A DNA stretch of 64,000 nucleotides from VRUE01 sp963704505 (GCA_963704505.1 OY969912.1:124001-188000), one strand, 5' to 3'. Shown: positions 44,080 through 53,422, numbered from the stretch's first letter. Translations and numbers: made by a program. Notes: generated by a model not told the origin, from the letters alone.

Positions 44080-46844
44080 CAGCGCGGTCTCCCTCCCCTC
44101 TGAGCGTGGCGCTTGTGACGGGCTTTCGTGGAGCAGCTGGTCTTGAGCTTGCCGGCGCTCCTGAGGACTTCGTCGTTGTACCCGACCATTTCGATCGCGG
44201 CCTTCTTCGGCGTGCCGCAGAGGCTTTCGCTGTTGACGAGCAGGCCCTTCGACCCGCCCGCCAGATCGAGCCTGAATGAGCTCACCGGAGCGTCCGGAAG
44301 CGTCCGGAAAGTGGTCCGCAGGGCGCCTCCGTTGACGGTGTCGATCCTGCCGACGAGGACGAGGTGGATCTGACCGTCAAGGTCGAGCACGAGGTCGGGC
44401 AGGTTGCCGCTCGAAGCTCGCAGGTAGGCATGGCCCTCGAGCGGCTGGTCGAGCAGCGGCGTCGTCACCTCGGCGTCGCCGAGTATTGAGTCGGCGGGGC
44501 AGGCACGAGCCGCGAACTGGGGGTTGGTGCAGACCGTGCCGATGTGATCGTTGTCGAGCAGCTCGCCCTTCGGCAGCGCCACCGAGATCTTCTTCGCCGC
44601 GGCTTCGCCGGCGCCGGCCGTAAAGCGCGCGTGGATCGCGGGGTGGCCGCGCCGTTTCACCCCGCCGCTGAGCCGCAGGCTCAGGGAGGGAGCGAAGGGC
44701 AGACTGGCGCAATTGGCGACCTGGAACGGGGCGGCGACGTCGGCGCTCGCGCCTTCGCTGCCGAGCACCTGGGCGGTCGTCGCCGAGCGGTCGCAGCCGG
44801 TCGGGTTGAGCGCGAAACCGGGCCGGTCGAGATTGATCTGGACGGAGCGGAGCCGCAGCGGTATGCCGCCGACGATCTGCGGGATTTCATCGGAGACCGC
44901 GGTTATCCGCGCGGTGGTCGGATCGATCCGGACCGCGGTGCGGACGACGACGTTTCCGAGGTCGTAGGGCCCGGCGACCGCGGGGTCGACGATCGCGAGG
45001 CTGATCGGGGCCCCCTTATAAGGGCCGGCGAGGTAGACCTTGCCCGGCGTATAGAGCGGCCGGCTGCCCGCCCCCGCCGAGGTGACCGCGGTCCCGATCA
45101 GGCTCGAGACCGGACAGGCGGGTGAGGCCTGCTCGGCCAGGCCCGAGTAATCCGGGGCGGAGAGGCCGGCCAGGGTCGCGTCCGGGCAGTAGGTGACGCC
45201 GGCGAGCTTCGCGGTGAAGCCGGGCGGCGTCGAGATGGCCAGGCCCTTGAGGTTCTGGTCGCCGTCGTCGCGCGCGAGTTCGAGGCCGAAGGGTGTGTAG
45301 GAGCCCGCTGTGTTGTCGGCGCTGCCGGCCCGGAACTGCGGATGAAGCGGTCTCGGCTGGCTCGGGCAGGCCGATCCGCCGGGCCCGCTGTCGATGTCGA
45401 AGAAGGACGTCGACGTCTGGTTCGGGAGCACCGCGTCCCAGGGGACGAACGTCGTGTCCACGGCGTAGTGCCCGCAGGCGGTCGGCGTGGTCAGCAGCCC
45501 CCGTTCGGAGCCGAAGAAGTGCATGCTGAACTCCTGGAACGGGCTCTGCGGGAGGTCCGGGAAGGAGACGACGACCCGACCGTCGACCGGGTCGGGCTGC
45601 ACCGTCCCGGCAAGCTTGACGTGCGTCGCGAAGCCGTCCGCGGAGAGGAACAGCCTGTACCGGTCGCCGGGCTGCGGCTGTCCGAGGTAGATGGCCCCCG
45701 AGATCGGGCCCGGCAGGGCGGAGCTGTCCAGGCTGAGAGTGCCTACCTTGGAGTGCTCCGGACAGTGCGCGGCGTCCAGCGTCCCGAAGGCGCCTTCCTC
45801 ATCGGTGCAGGCGGTCTTCCCGTCGGCGGCGCTGGGGCTGATCGAGAACCCCTTCGGCAGGGTCGTCGTGACCGCCCGGATCTCCGACGGCGAGGGGGTC
45901 GTCGGACTCTGGGTCTGGGGCACCTTGAGGTCGATGTCGAGGCCGCTCGCGGTGTCCGCCTGGGTCGTGGTCGGGTCCGCGGTCAGGCTCGGGTTGAAGC
46001 TGAGCTGGTCGCAGTTGGTCGTTGCCGGCCAGGGAGCTTCGGCGTGGGCCAGGGTGCCGTCGTAGTAGAGGGCGTCGAAGCCGAAGCTGAGCGGGCCGAC
46101 GTCGCCGCAGGCGGTCGGGTTCTCGAAGTACGGGCGAACCGGGGCGTCGAAGGGCTGCGGCGGGTTGCACGGGGTCGGATAGCGCGGCCCGCAGGCGCTG
46201 AGCCCACCCTGGACCGGAGGCCAGCGGTTGACGTCGTGTTTGGGGTCGCCCGGCACGCCCCAGAGATGGAGCTCGAAGACTTCGAGCGGAATCAGGTGGA
46301 AGATCCCCTGGGTCGTGGCGGTGAGGCCGTAGTCGCTGTCGGTCCGCGCGCTCAATTCGATGAAGACCGGGGCGCTGATCAGCGGCGCGGAGAAACCGAG
46401 CAGCCCGGCTTCGTCGGGGTGCGGCTCCATGTTGTAGAGCGGCTCCTGCCCGACGATCGCCGAGGCAACGCCGACCTGGGACGCGACCGGGCATTCGTGT
46501 TCGCTCAACTGGAGGAGCGTGCACACCGGCACCGCGTGCGGATTTCCGATCACCCCGGGCGGGAACTGGGTGATGACCTGGGCCGGGTCCACACACAAGC
46601 ATCCGGTCGGGTCGGGAATGGACCTGCGCCCGTCGAGCGTGGCCTGGATGTCGAAGTCGGGGTGCCCACCGGCCTGGCTGGAAGAGACCCCGACCGAGAA
46701 TCCTGTGATTTTGGGTGCTGCATCCGCTCGCTCCGCCAGCCAAACCATGCTTGCCGCGGCGAGCACGAGAGCGATCGCGATCAGGATCGCGCGCGTCGGA
46801 CCGCTCGACCTGACGATTTCGCCTCGACCCGATTGATCAGCCAT
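44079..46844 (-). CDS. Family A giant exported protein (beta subtype), A4
   Basis: A 921-residue exported protein. The ATG at 46844 overlaps the B4 stop by 8 nt (ATGGCTGA), the same spacing as at three other junctions of the two operons, so it is preferred over upstream starts. A hydrophobic signal segment (about 18-38) precedes SQAGGHPDFDIQATLD. Modules start at about 95, 326, 540 and 756 (QFPPGVIGNP, TLPKGFSISP, STPPGFTAKL, ALPKGELLDN). Beta-subtype phrases shared with A2 include CDQLSFNPSLTA and DIDLKVPQTQS. The C-terminus is basic (KARHKRHAQRGGRPR). Confidence 0.75.
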   Translation of the reverse strand: MADQSGRGEIVRSSGPTRAILIAIALVLAAASMVWLAERADAAPKITGFSVGVSSSQAGGHPDFDIQATLDGRRSIPDPTGCLCVDPAQVITQFPPGVIGNPHAVPVCTLLQLSEHECPVASQVGVASAIVGQEPLYNMEPHPDEAGLLGFSAPLISAPVFIELSARTDSDYGLTATTQGIFHLIPLEVFELHLWGVPGDPKHDVNRWPPVQGGLSACGPRYPTPCNPPQPFDAPVRPYFENPTACGDVGPLSFGFDALYYDGTLAHAEAPWPATTNCDQLSFNPSLTADPTTTQADTASGLDIDLKVPQTQSPTTPSPSEIRAVTTTLPKGFSISPSAADGKTACTDEEGAFGTLDAAHCPEHSKVGTLSLDSSALPGPISGAIYLGQPQPGDRYRLFLSADGFATHVKLAGTVQPDPVDGRVVVSFPDLPQSPFQEFSMHFFGSERGLLTTPTACGHYAVDTTFVPWDAVLPNQTSTSFFDIDSGPGGSACPSQPRPLHPQFRAGSADNTAGSYTPFGLELARDDGDQNLKGLAISTPPGFTAKLAGVTYCPDATLAGLSAPDYSGLAEQASPACPVSSLIGTAVTSAGAGSRPLYTPGKVYLAGPYKGAPISLAIVDPAVAGPYDLGNVVVRTAVRIDPTTARITAVSDEIPQIVGGIPLRLRSVQINLDRPGFALNPTGCDRSATTAQVLGSEGASADVAAPFQVANCASLPFAPSLSLRLSGGVKRRGHPAIHARFTAGAGEAAAKKISVALPKGELLDNDHIGTVCTNPQFAARACPADSILGDAEVTTPLLDQPLEGHAYLRASSGNLPDLVLDLDGQIHLVLVGRIDTVNGGALRTTFRTLPDAPVSSFRLDLAGGSKGLLVNSESLCGTPKKAAIEMVGYNDEVLRSAGKLKTSCSTKARHKRHAQRGGRPR

Positions 46845-49800
46845 GGCTGCGAGCCGCATTCCGATGGTGATGACGGTGTCGGTTCCTCTTCTTCGAGGAC
46901 CGGTGATTCCTGCGGACCTTCTTCGGCTTCGGCTTCGCGGCGGCGGCGCTGCCAGTCGAGCCCAGATCGCCGGCGGTTCCGATCGGGAGGGCAGCCGCGG
47001 GGGCGCTCGTGTCGCCGTGGCATTCGTCGGCGGCGGTGCACGGCAGCAGCCCGATCGGCACGGCGAAGCCGCCGTTGCTGCGTGCGTCGTAGAACTTGAC
47101 GAAGCTGCCGTTTCGGTCTTCCGGGACGAGCGTCTCGAAGGTCGAGAAATAGAGGTCGACACCGTCATGGCTGATGCCCTCGAAGCCGGTGTGCAGCGTG
47201 GGATAGAAGACGGCGCCTCCCTGCGTGTCGCGATCGCCGGTTCCGGTGCTGATCAGCTGAGGGCGGTTGTCGACGTACTCGTAGACGTCGATCCTGCCGT
47301 TCGTGTCTCCGGATACGAGCGCGTCGGCGGTAGCGAAGGCGACCCGCCCGTCGTCGGCCATGAACCTGCCGCTCTGGCTCGCCTTGACGTCGTAGCTGTG
47401 GGGAAGCGAGGTGCTGGCGGGTTCGGTGGCGAGGATCGTCGGCGGCGCCCCCGATGGGATGCAGGAAGCGCAGAGGACGTTGCCGTTGACCGGGTCGAAG
47501 ACGTACATCTCCTCCCATTTGGTCGGCTGGCCCAGATCGTTCGTCTGCGTGTTGACGTAGGCGGTCGCCTGCGTCCTCGAGAGGAAAGCCATGTGACTGC
47601 CGTCGGGCGAGACCTGCATCCTGTCGACCTTCGTGCCCGGGTCGAAGGTCGTCACGTAGTGGACGGCGCCCTCCCGGTAGACGTAGAGATTGCGCTCGTT
47701 CTTGACACCCGGGTTCTGGGCATCGAGCTGCTCGGGCGAGTAGAAGTAGATGTCCCCGGTCTGCGAGGAAATCGTGTCGTCGAGGTCGGGCCGTTCGGTG
47801 GTCAACTGCCTGACGTCGCACCCGCTGTCCCAGCTCGCGGAACACAGGTCGGTGTCGCCATTGCCGTTGCCCTGTGACAGCAGGGTTAGCGAGTCGGTCG
47901 CCTCGCTCCACCGGTACAGGTCGACGCTGCCGTCGGTGTCCTGAGAGCTGAGCTGGTCTTCGGTGGTGAAGAAGACGTTCGAGCCGTCGGCGGTCATCCC
48001 GGCGTACAGCGCGTCGGGGCCCGGCGAGACTTCATAGGTGACGCCGCCCCCGACGCGCATGAAGAGGTGCGCCGGGAAGGACAGCTTCGAGGGGCAGCGG
48101 TTGTTGAAGCCGTCTTCGCAGAAGGGGTTGGTGGTCGCCGCCATCAGGATGTGCGACCCGTTGAGGGAGACCGCGGCGACCTCCGTCTTGCGATTCGGGT
48201 CGGCTCCGGGCGCGTCCTCCTGTGGGATCGGCCCGCCGCCGGGCAGAATCGATGCGATCGAGACACTCTTGTCGGAGATGTTGTTGTCGTAGACCGACCC
48301 GGGCGGCGCTTCCAGCCCACCCGGCGCGAACGGGGCGCTGACCGAGGTGAAGATGTAGTGGGAGAAGTCGGCCGAGGGCTTTCCGTCGACGACCGCCTGG
48401 TCAGCGTTCGGGACGAAGTTGAAGTTCGTCGGCCAGCGACCGAGGCTCCTTCCGTTGACGTCCCAGGCATAAGGCGCGTTCGACTTGTCCCCGCCCTGGC
48501 CGAAGACCGCCGGAACCCGGTAGTCGATGCAGATGCTCATCGCCAGGTTGCACTGCGGTCGAGCGGCGATTATCGCCTGGTTCCCCGGCCTGCCGGGGTA
48601 TGTGGTCACCCAGCCGCGAGAGGTCCGCGTCGCCACGTAGCGGTCCATGAAGGAGTTCGGCGGATGCAGTCCCTTGACCGCGCCCTGACCGCCGATGAAT
48701 CCGAACCTGGCCGGCGAGCTCGCCGATCCTGCGGCGTTCGGCCCGGACAGGTCGTATTCCGGCGGGAAGCTGAAGCCGCTTCCCGCCCGCAGTGCGATGT
48801 TGCCCGGGAAGAAGGTGACGCCCCCGGCGTTGGCCGGTGAGACGAGCTCGTAGGCGCGGCAATCGGGGAGGAAGTTGGCGTTGACCTGCTGGCGGACGTG
48901 GGAGTTCGGGCAGTTGGGGGCGAAGAAGCTGAATGCCGTGTCCGGGCTCGTCGTCGTTCCCCATTTGTTTTTGGCGACGACGCGGAAGTGGATGACCTGG
49001 GCCGGGAGCCCGCTGACCGGCCCCGCGACCGGTTCGGACTCGACCTGCGAGCCGAGTTCGACGTCCGGGGTGCGCTGGCCATAGGAGGGTGTTGTGCCGT
49101 ACTCGAAGTGGTAGGTGGTTTCGTATCCCAGCGGGTTGATCCGCGCACTGAGGTTTGCCGTTCCGGCCGTCACGTCGATCGCGCGAACGCCGGTGACCTT
49201 CGGGCTGCCCGGGACGGTGAAGGTCCCATCGGCGCTTTTGGTGCGACCGAGGCTGTTCTTGGCGACGAGGCGGAAGTGGTAGGTCCGGCCGGCCTGGAGT
49301 CCGGCGATGCTCTCGGGCGGCAGCGCGAGTGCGCCGCTGCCCGACCCGGCGTCGCGCTCGGGCGTGCGGTTGTTGTACTCGGTGCTGATCCCGTACTCGA
49401 AGTGGTACGTGGTGGCCATCCCGTCGGGGTCCAGGGCCCCGTTCAGGTCGGCGCTCGTCTGGTCGAGATCGGTCGCCGGGTCGGTGTGCAGGCCGAGCAC
49501 CGCGAGCGTGTGGAAGACCCGGTCAGGGGATTGGTTCACGCCATTGGCGTTCGCGGCGACGACGCGGTAGTGGTAGTCGGTCTCCGGGGTGAGCCCGGAG
49601 AAGGTCCCGGTCACGTCCGTGTCCGCGGCGAAGGGCGTCGCCTGGTCGCAGGGCATCGAGTTCGCGTACGGGCCGTTGAAGCTGGGTTCGCTGAAGCCGT
49701 AGTCGATCTGGCAATCGGTGACCGGGGGCCCGCCGGCGAGGCCGACCGTCGCGCTCAGCAGCGCCGTCGTGTGGCCGGTGGTGACGCCTTTCGGCGTGAT

Positions 49801-50994
49801 GTCGGGGATCGTCACAGGCGGCCCGAACACGGCGACCTGGTTCGAGCTCGCCCCGCGGACGAAGATGTCTCCGTCGTTTGGCCCGCCCGAGCGGTCGAAG
49901 GCGATCGTGTCGATCGGGCTCCCGGCATGTTCGGTCGCGAAGGTCGGGCCGACTCGGTGGTTGTCTTCGGTCCACTCCTGAATGCCCGCACCACCCCGCC
50001 CGATGTAGACGTGTTGGTTGGCGGGATCGATCGCGATCGTCGAGAGGTTTTCGTTGAAGGGCGGATAGAAGCCCCCGTTGCCGAAGGGCCCGACGTCCGG
50101 GCTGAAGGAGTCGGAGACTGCGAAGTTGAATTCGCCGACTCGGTGAAACTCGTCCATCGGGAACCGTGCGTAGTAGCTAGTCCGACTGGGGTCGCCCCCC
50201 GAATGTGTCTGGTCCACCCCGCCGGCGTAGTAGTAGTTGAGCCCGCCCGCGCCGACGACGTACTGAGCGGCGCTGGTCAAGCAGATTGAGCTGGCGCATG
50301 CCGCGCGGATCTGTCCGGAGAACTGGTCGTGTTCGGGGTTGCCGTCGATCGGGACGTAGCGATCGACGTGCTGGAGGTTCAGCACCGTCGGGACAAGGAC
50401 GTAGACGACTCCATTGGAGGCGACGCTGAGGTCGCCGAGGAAGACGTTGCCGAAGGGCCCGCCCATTCCGCGGGTGTCCGGGGTGACCTGCGTTTCGTCG
50501 AGCCTGCCCCGGTACCGGCCGGTGGCGTCGAAGACGTCGACCTCCCCTTCCGTTTCCCCCTGGTTGTAGAAGTTGTTGACGACGTAGATGTAGCCGTTGG
50601 CGGGCCCACCGGAATGGTCGATCGCGACGACATTGGTCGCCGGCCCGCTGCTCTCGGTGGTCGTTTCGAAGCCGTTGGTGGTCACCACCTGGTCGCAGTC
50701 GGCGGGCACGCTCGGGCATTCGTGATTCCCGGCGCCGTCGATCTCATTGGTTCCCAGCGCGCTGAAGTTGACCGGGTTGCCGGCGGGGTCGTACTTGGCG
50801 ACGGCGTGGTGCGCGTTGTCCCAGACGATCAGATTGCCCTGCGAGTCGACCCCCTCGGGCTGGACGTCGCCGGCGCCCGCCAGGGTTATGTCTTTCTGGT
50901 AGATGTGGGTCGTGTCGGCGGAAGCCGCGCCGGGCCCGACGACGAGGGCCAACAGCAACAGCGCGGTGAGTGCGGTCAGCGGTCGTCTAACCAT
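46837..50994 (-). CDS. Family B giant exported protein (beta subtype), B4
   Basis: A 1385-residue exported protein, signal peptide ending GAASA. An NHL-like propeller covers about 30-400 (GNLIVWDNAHHAVAKYD, AIDPANQHVYIGRG). Three FN3-like domains (about 410-690) follow: CQIDYGFSEPSFNG, FEYGISTEYNN, FEYGTTPSYGQ. The junction CPNSHVRQ and LPDCRAYELVSP is at about 700-720. The second half is a PD40-like region (DGSNVFFTTEDQL, DGSHMAFLSRTQA) and ends PCTAADECHGD with an Arg/His/Lys tail. Its start overlaps the preceding stop by 8 nt (ATGGTTAG). Closest to B2, sharing RWPTN and the FAPGG phrase. Confidence 0.75.
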   Translation of the reverse strand: MVRRPLTALTALLLLALVVGPGAASADTTHIYQKDITLAGAGDVQPEGVDSQGNLIVWDNAHHAVAKYDPAGNPVNFSALGTNEIDGAGNHECPSVPADCDQVVTTNGFETTTESSGPATNVVAIDHSGGPANGYIYVVNNFYNQGETEGEVDVFDATGRYRGRLDETQVTPDTRGMGGPFGNVFLGDLSVASNGVVYVLVPTVLNLQHVDRYVPIDGNPEHDQFSGQIRAACASSICLTSAAQYVVGAGGLNYYYAGGVDQTHSGGDPSRTSYYARFPMDEFHRVGEFNFAVSDSFSPDVGPFGNGGFYPPFNENLSTIAIDPANQHVYIGRGGAGIQEWTEDNHRVGPTFATEHAGSPIDTIAFDRSGGPNDGDIFVRGASSNQVAVFGPPVTIPDITPKGVTTGHTTALLSATVGLAGGPPVTDCQIDYGFSEPSFNGPYANSMPCDQATPFAADTDVTGTFSGLTPETDYHYRVVAANANGVNQSPDRVFHTLAVLGLHTDPATDLDQTSADLNGALDPDGMATTYHFEYGISTEYNNRTPERDAGSGSGALALPPESIAGLQAGRTYHFRLVAKNSLGRTKSADGTFTVPGSPKVTGVRAIDVTAGTANLSARINPLGYETTYHFEYGTTPSYGQRTPDVELGSQVESEPVAGPVSGLPAQVIHFRVVAKNKWGTTTSPDTAFSFFAPNCPNSHVRQQVNANFLPDCRAYELVSPANAGGVTFFPGNIALRAGSGFSFPPEYDLSGPNAAGSASSPARFGFIGGQGAVKGLHPPNSFMDRYVATRTSRGWVTTYPGRPGNQAIIAARPQCNLAMSICIDYRVPAVFGQGGDKSNAPYAWDVNGRSLGRWPTNFNFVPNADQAVVDGKPSADFSHYIFTSVSAPFAPGGLEAPPGSVYDNNISDKSVSIASILPGGGPIPQEDAPGADPNRKTEVAAVSLNGSHILMAATTNPFCEDGFNNRCPSKLSFPAHLFMRVGGGVTYEVSPGPDALYAGMTADGSNVFFTTEDQLSSQDTDGSVDLYRWSEATDSLTLLSQGNGNGDTDLCSASWDSGCDVRQLTTERPDLDDTISSQTGDIYFYSPEQLDAQNPGVKNERNLYVYREGAVHYVTTFDPGTKVDRMQVSPDGSHMAFLSRTQATAYVNTQTNDLGQPTKWEEMYVFDPVNGNVLCASCIPSGAPPTILATEPASTSLPHSYDVKASQSGRFMADDGRVAFATADALVSGDTNGRIDVYEYVDNRPQLISTGTGDRDTQGGAVFYPTLHTGFEGISHDGVDLYFSTFETLVPEDRNGSFVKFYDARSNGGFAVPIGLLPCTAADECHGDTSAPAAALPIGTAGDLGSTGSAAAAKPKPKKVRRNHRSSKKRNRHRHHHRNAARSHG

Positions 50995-53362
50995 GGCTCC
51001 GGCGCGTCCTTCCTCGGGAGCTTCGATGATGTTGCTTGCGCTTCTGCTTCTTCAGGCAGCGCCCCTTGCGCTTCACGAAGCCCTTCTTGCAGGTCGTCGA
51101 TTCCTGCGCCGGGACGACGACCTGCGGAGGAGCGGTGGTGAAGACGCGATCGACGTCCGCCGTTTTCCCAACCCCATTGGAGGCCACCACGCGGAAGTGG
51201 TAGGTCGTGCCCGGCTTCAGGCCGCTGAGGGGTGCCGAGACATCGTGGTCGATGCCGTCCGCTCCGATCGGGCCGCTCTCCCGGGTCGCGCTCCCGTATT
51301 CGGCGCTTGTGCCGTATTCGAAGTGGTAGGTCGTCGCCGATCGATTCGGGTTGATGACGGCGCCGAGGGTCGCGGTCGTCTCGGCGACGGCCGAAACCCC
51401 TTCCGACCCGACGGTCGGCGGGGCAAGTGTCGAGAAGGTCAGGTTCGGACTGTGAGACGTCCCGCCGAAGCTGACCGCGGTGACCCTGAAGTGGTAGGTG
51501 GATCCCGGCTGCAGGCCGGTGAGCTCGATCGAGGCGGGGTGATCGGTGTCGTCGGGCGCGAGCGGGTCGGCCGACACTTCGTTCGTGTATGCGCCGACGA
51601 AGCCGTCCCCGTATTCGAAGACGTAGGCGGTTTCCCCGAACCCGGGATTGACGACCGTGGATAGCGTCGCGCCGGTGTCGGTCACTTCTGAGGCGGCCGT
51701 TTCGCGGATCGCCGGCGGCGCCGGCGGCGATGTGACCAGGGTGCGATCTTCGCCGTAGCTGGTGCCGACGCCGTTGGTCGCAACGACGCGGTAGTGGTAT
51801 TTCGTGAACGAGGACAGGCCGCCGATGTCCACGCCGACCGATTTGGCGCTCGACGTCGAGCCGGGGTTGTCGGTGGGGGGATCGGAGGTCGTGTGCCCGT
51901 AGGAGGTGTCGGATCCCCATTCGAAGTAGTAGCTGGTGTCTTCGCCGTTCGGGTCGAAGCCGGCGTTGAGCCGGGCAGAGTCCGGGGTAACGTTCGACGC
52001 CGCGTCGGTGCTCAGGCCGAGGACCGCGCGAGGCGTGAAGGTCTTGTCGGCCCCGGGGTTCGCGTCGATCGAGTTGGCGGCGACGAGTCGGTAGTGGTAG
52101 GTCGTCTCCATGTTCAGTCCCGGCGCGACGGCGGTCACAGCGGTCGAGGACGCGTACGGGGTTGCCGGCTGGCAGGGGATGTTGGTCCCGTAGGAGGTGT
52201 CGGTGCCGATTTCGAAGTGGCAGTCGGACACGTCTCCCCCACCCACCGGGTCGGGCGCCACCTGGCCGGTCAGGGTCGCGCTCGTGTGACCGACGCCGGA
52301 CGCGTCCCCGGTGACGACATCCGGGACGATCCGAGGCTCGAAGACGGCGATGTGACCGCCGTCCTCGATGTAGAGGTTGCCGGTGGCGGCATTGGCCGAG
52401 ATTCCCTGTACTCCGCCCAGCACGCCGGATCCGAATGACTGGCCGACCATCGCGCCTTTCTGCGTGAAGACGCAGACGCTGCCACCGTTGCCGATCAGGA
52501 AGTTCCCGGTCTTCGCATCGAAGGCCGTGGCGCCGCCGAAATACCCGCCGCAAGGCAGGTGGCCGGTGATTTTCGAGCCGCCCGGGCTGGCCAGGAAGGG
52601 GCTGTCGGGTTCCCCCCCGGCGTTGACGACCAGCCGGGTGCCGGTTTCGTTGGTGGTGACGCTGCGGGCCCCGGACTGGCTCCATTCCGAGCCGGGGACG
52701 AATTCGTTTTCGGCGTCGTTGCCGAACTTCATCACCGGCCCGGCGGCGACCCAGAGGAAGCCGCTCTTGTCGACGGACACGGCCCCGTTCCAGGGGACGT
52801 CGGCAAAAACGCCGCCGGAGGTTTCGGAGCCGTCGATCCTCGCCAGGAAGTTGCCGTTCGGGCCGAACTTGAGAATCGCTCCGTGTTCGACCGGCCCCCC
52901 GCCCGTGCCGCCGTCGGCGATGTACACGTCCCGGTCGTTCACCCCACCGGAGTTGTCGACAGCGATTCCGCTCGGGAACCTGAACTGGCCGGGGCCGGTG
53001 CCGGACAGCCCTTCCTGGCAGGTGCTGGGCGCGGTGCAGACCTCGCTGTGGGCGGCACCGTCGCTGACGCCCCAGCCCCAGGCCTGGAGGAAGTTGCCGG
53101 CCGAGTCGAACTTGACGACACGGTGATAGGCGAGGTCGGTGACGTAGACGTCGCCGTTCGACTGGTCGATCGCGACCCCGGCGCCGAGTTCGCCGCTGAA
53201 CTGGCCGTTGCCGGAGCCCTGCGACCCGAAGCTGTGCGAGTAGGCGTAACCGTCGGTCAGCGCCTGAGCGGGCCCTGCGCCGGCGAGAGTCACGAGGCTC
53301 ACGGCCATTGCGACGACAAACGAGGTCATCGTCGCGGACAGAGCCTTCGCGTGGCGTCCCAC
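50987..53362 (-). CDS. Exported NHL-propeller/FN3 protein, first gene of giant operon 2
   Basis: A 791-residue exported protein starting at GTG with a GAAGGGA ribosome site and a signal peptide ending PAQALT. Residues about 40-350 are NHL repeats (GVAIDQSNGDVYVTDLAYHR, GIAVDNSG). Five FN3-like domains follow (about 355-755) with CHFEIGTDTSYG, FEWGSDTSYG, FEYGDGFVG, FEYGTSAEYG and TTYHFRVVASNGVG. The end is TTCKKGFVKRKGRCLKKQ plus an Arg/His tail. It lacks the cysteine junction and PD40 half of the B proteins, so it looks like the N-terminal half of that architecture with its own anchor tail. Another frame covering the same DNA (50976-53501) is Arg-rich and a shadow. Confidence 0.8.
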   Translation of the reverse strand: MGRHAKALSATMTSFVVAMAVSLVTLAGAGPAQALTDGYAYSHSFGSQGSGNGQFSGELGAGVAIDQSNGDVYVTDLAYHRVVKFDSAGNFLQAWGWGVSDGAAHSEVCTAPSTCQEGLSGTGPGQFRFPSGIAVDNSGGVNDRDVYIADGGTGGGPVEHGAILKFGPNGNFLARIDGSETSGGVFADVPWNGAVSVDKSGFLWVAAGPVMKFGNDAENEFVPGSEWSQSGARSVTTNETGTRLVVNAGGEPDSPFLASPGGSKITGHLPCGGYFGGATAFDAKTGNFLIGNGGSVCVFTQKGAMVGQSFGSGVLGGVQGISANAATGNLYIEDGGHIAVFEPRIVPDVVTGDASGVGHTSATLTGQVAPDPVGGGDVSDCHFEIGTDTSYGTNIPCQPATPYASSTAVTAVAPGLNMETTYHYRLVAANSIDANPGADKTFTPRAVLGLSTDAASNVTPDSARLNAGFDPNGEDTSYYFEWGSDTSYGHTTSDPPTDNPGSTSSAKSVGVDIGGLSSFTKYHYRVVATNGVGTSYGEDRTLVTSPPAPPAIRETAASEVTDTGATLSTVVNPGFGETAYVFEYGDGFVGAYTNEVSADPLAPDDTDHPASIELTGLQPGSTYHFRVTAVSFGGTSHSPNLTFSTLAPPTVGSEGVSAVAETTATLGAVINPNRSATTYHFEYGTSAEYGSATRESGPIGADGIDHDVSAPLSGLKPGTTYHFRVVASNGVGKTADVDRVFTTAPPQVVVPAQESTTCKKGFVKRKGRCLKKQKRKQHHRSSRGRTRRSHG

Positions 53363-53422
53363 CTAGTCCCTTCTCTCCTCTGAGCCCCTGCCGACCGTTT
53401 CCCAACGGCTCAGCCCCAAAGC

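Larger units (their letters stand above)
37763..50994 (-). repeat. Giant-protein cassette 2 (B-beta, A-beta, B-alpha, A-alpha), paralogous to 20656-33754
   Basis: The same four-gene order as cassette 1, framed by an extra propeller/FN3 gene upstream (50987-53362) and the lamin-tail-like gene downstream. Subtype markers match gene by gene, so the cassette was copied as a block rather than by four separate duplications. Confidence 0.8.

Noticed and set aside
20656..53362. The large size and repeats first suggested a phage tail or polyketide-type region.
   Set aside because: No phage genes, integrase or assembly-line domains are present; all long genes carry signal peptides and beta-repeat domains.
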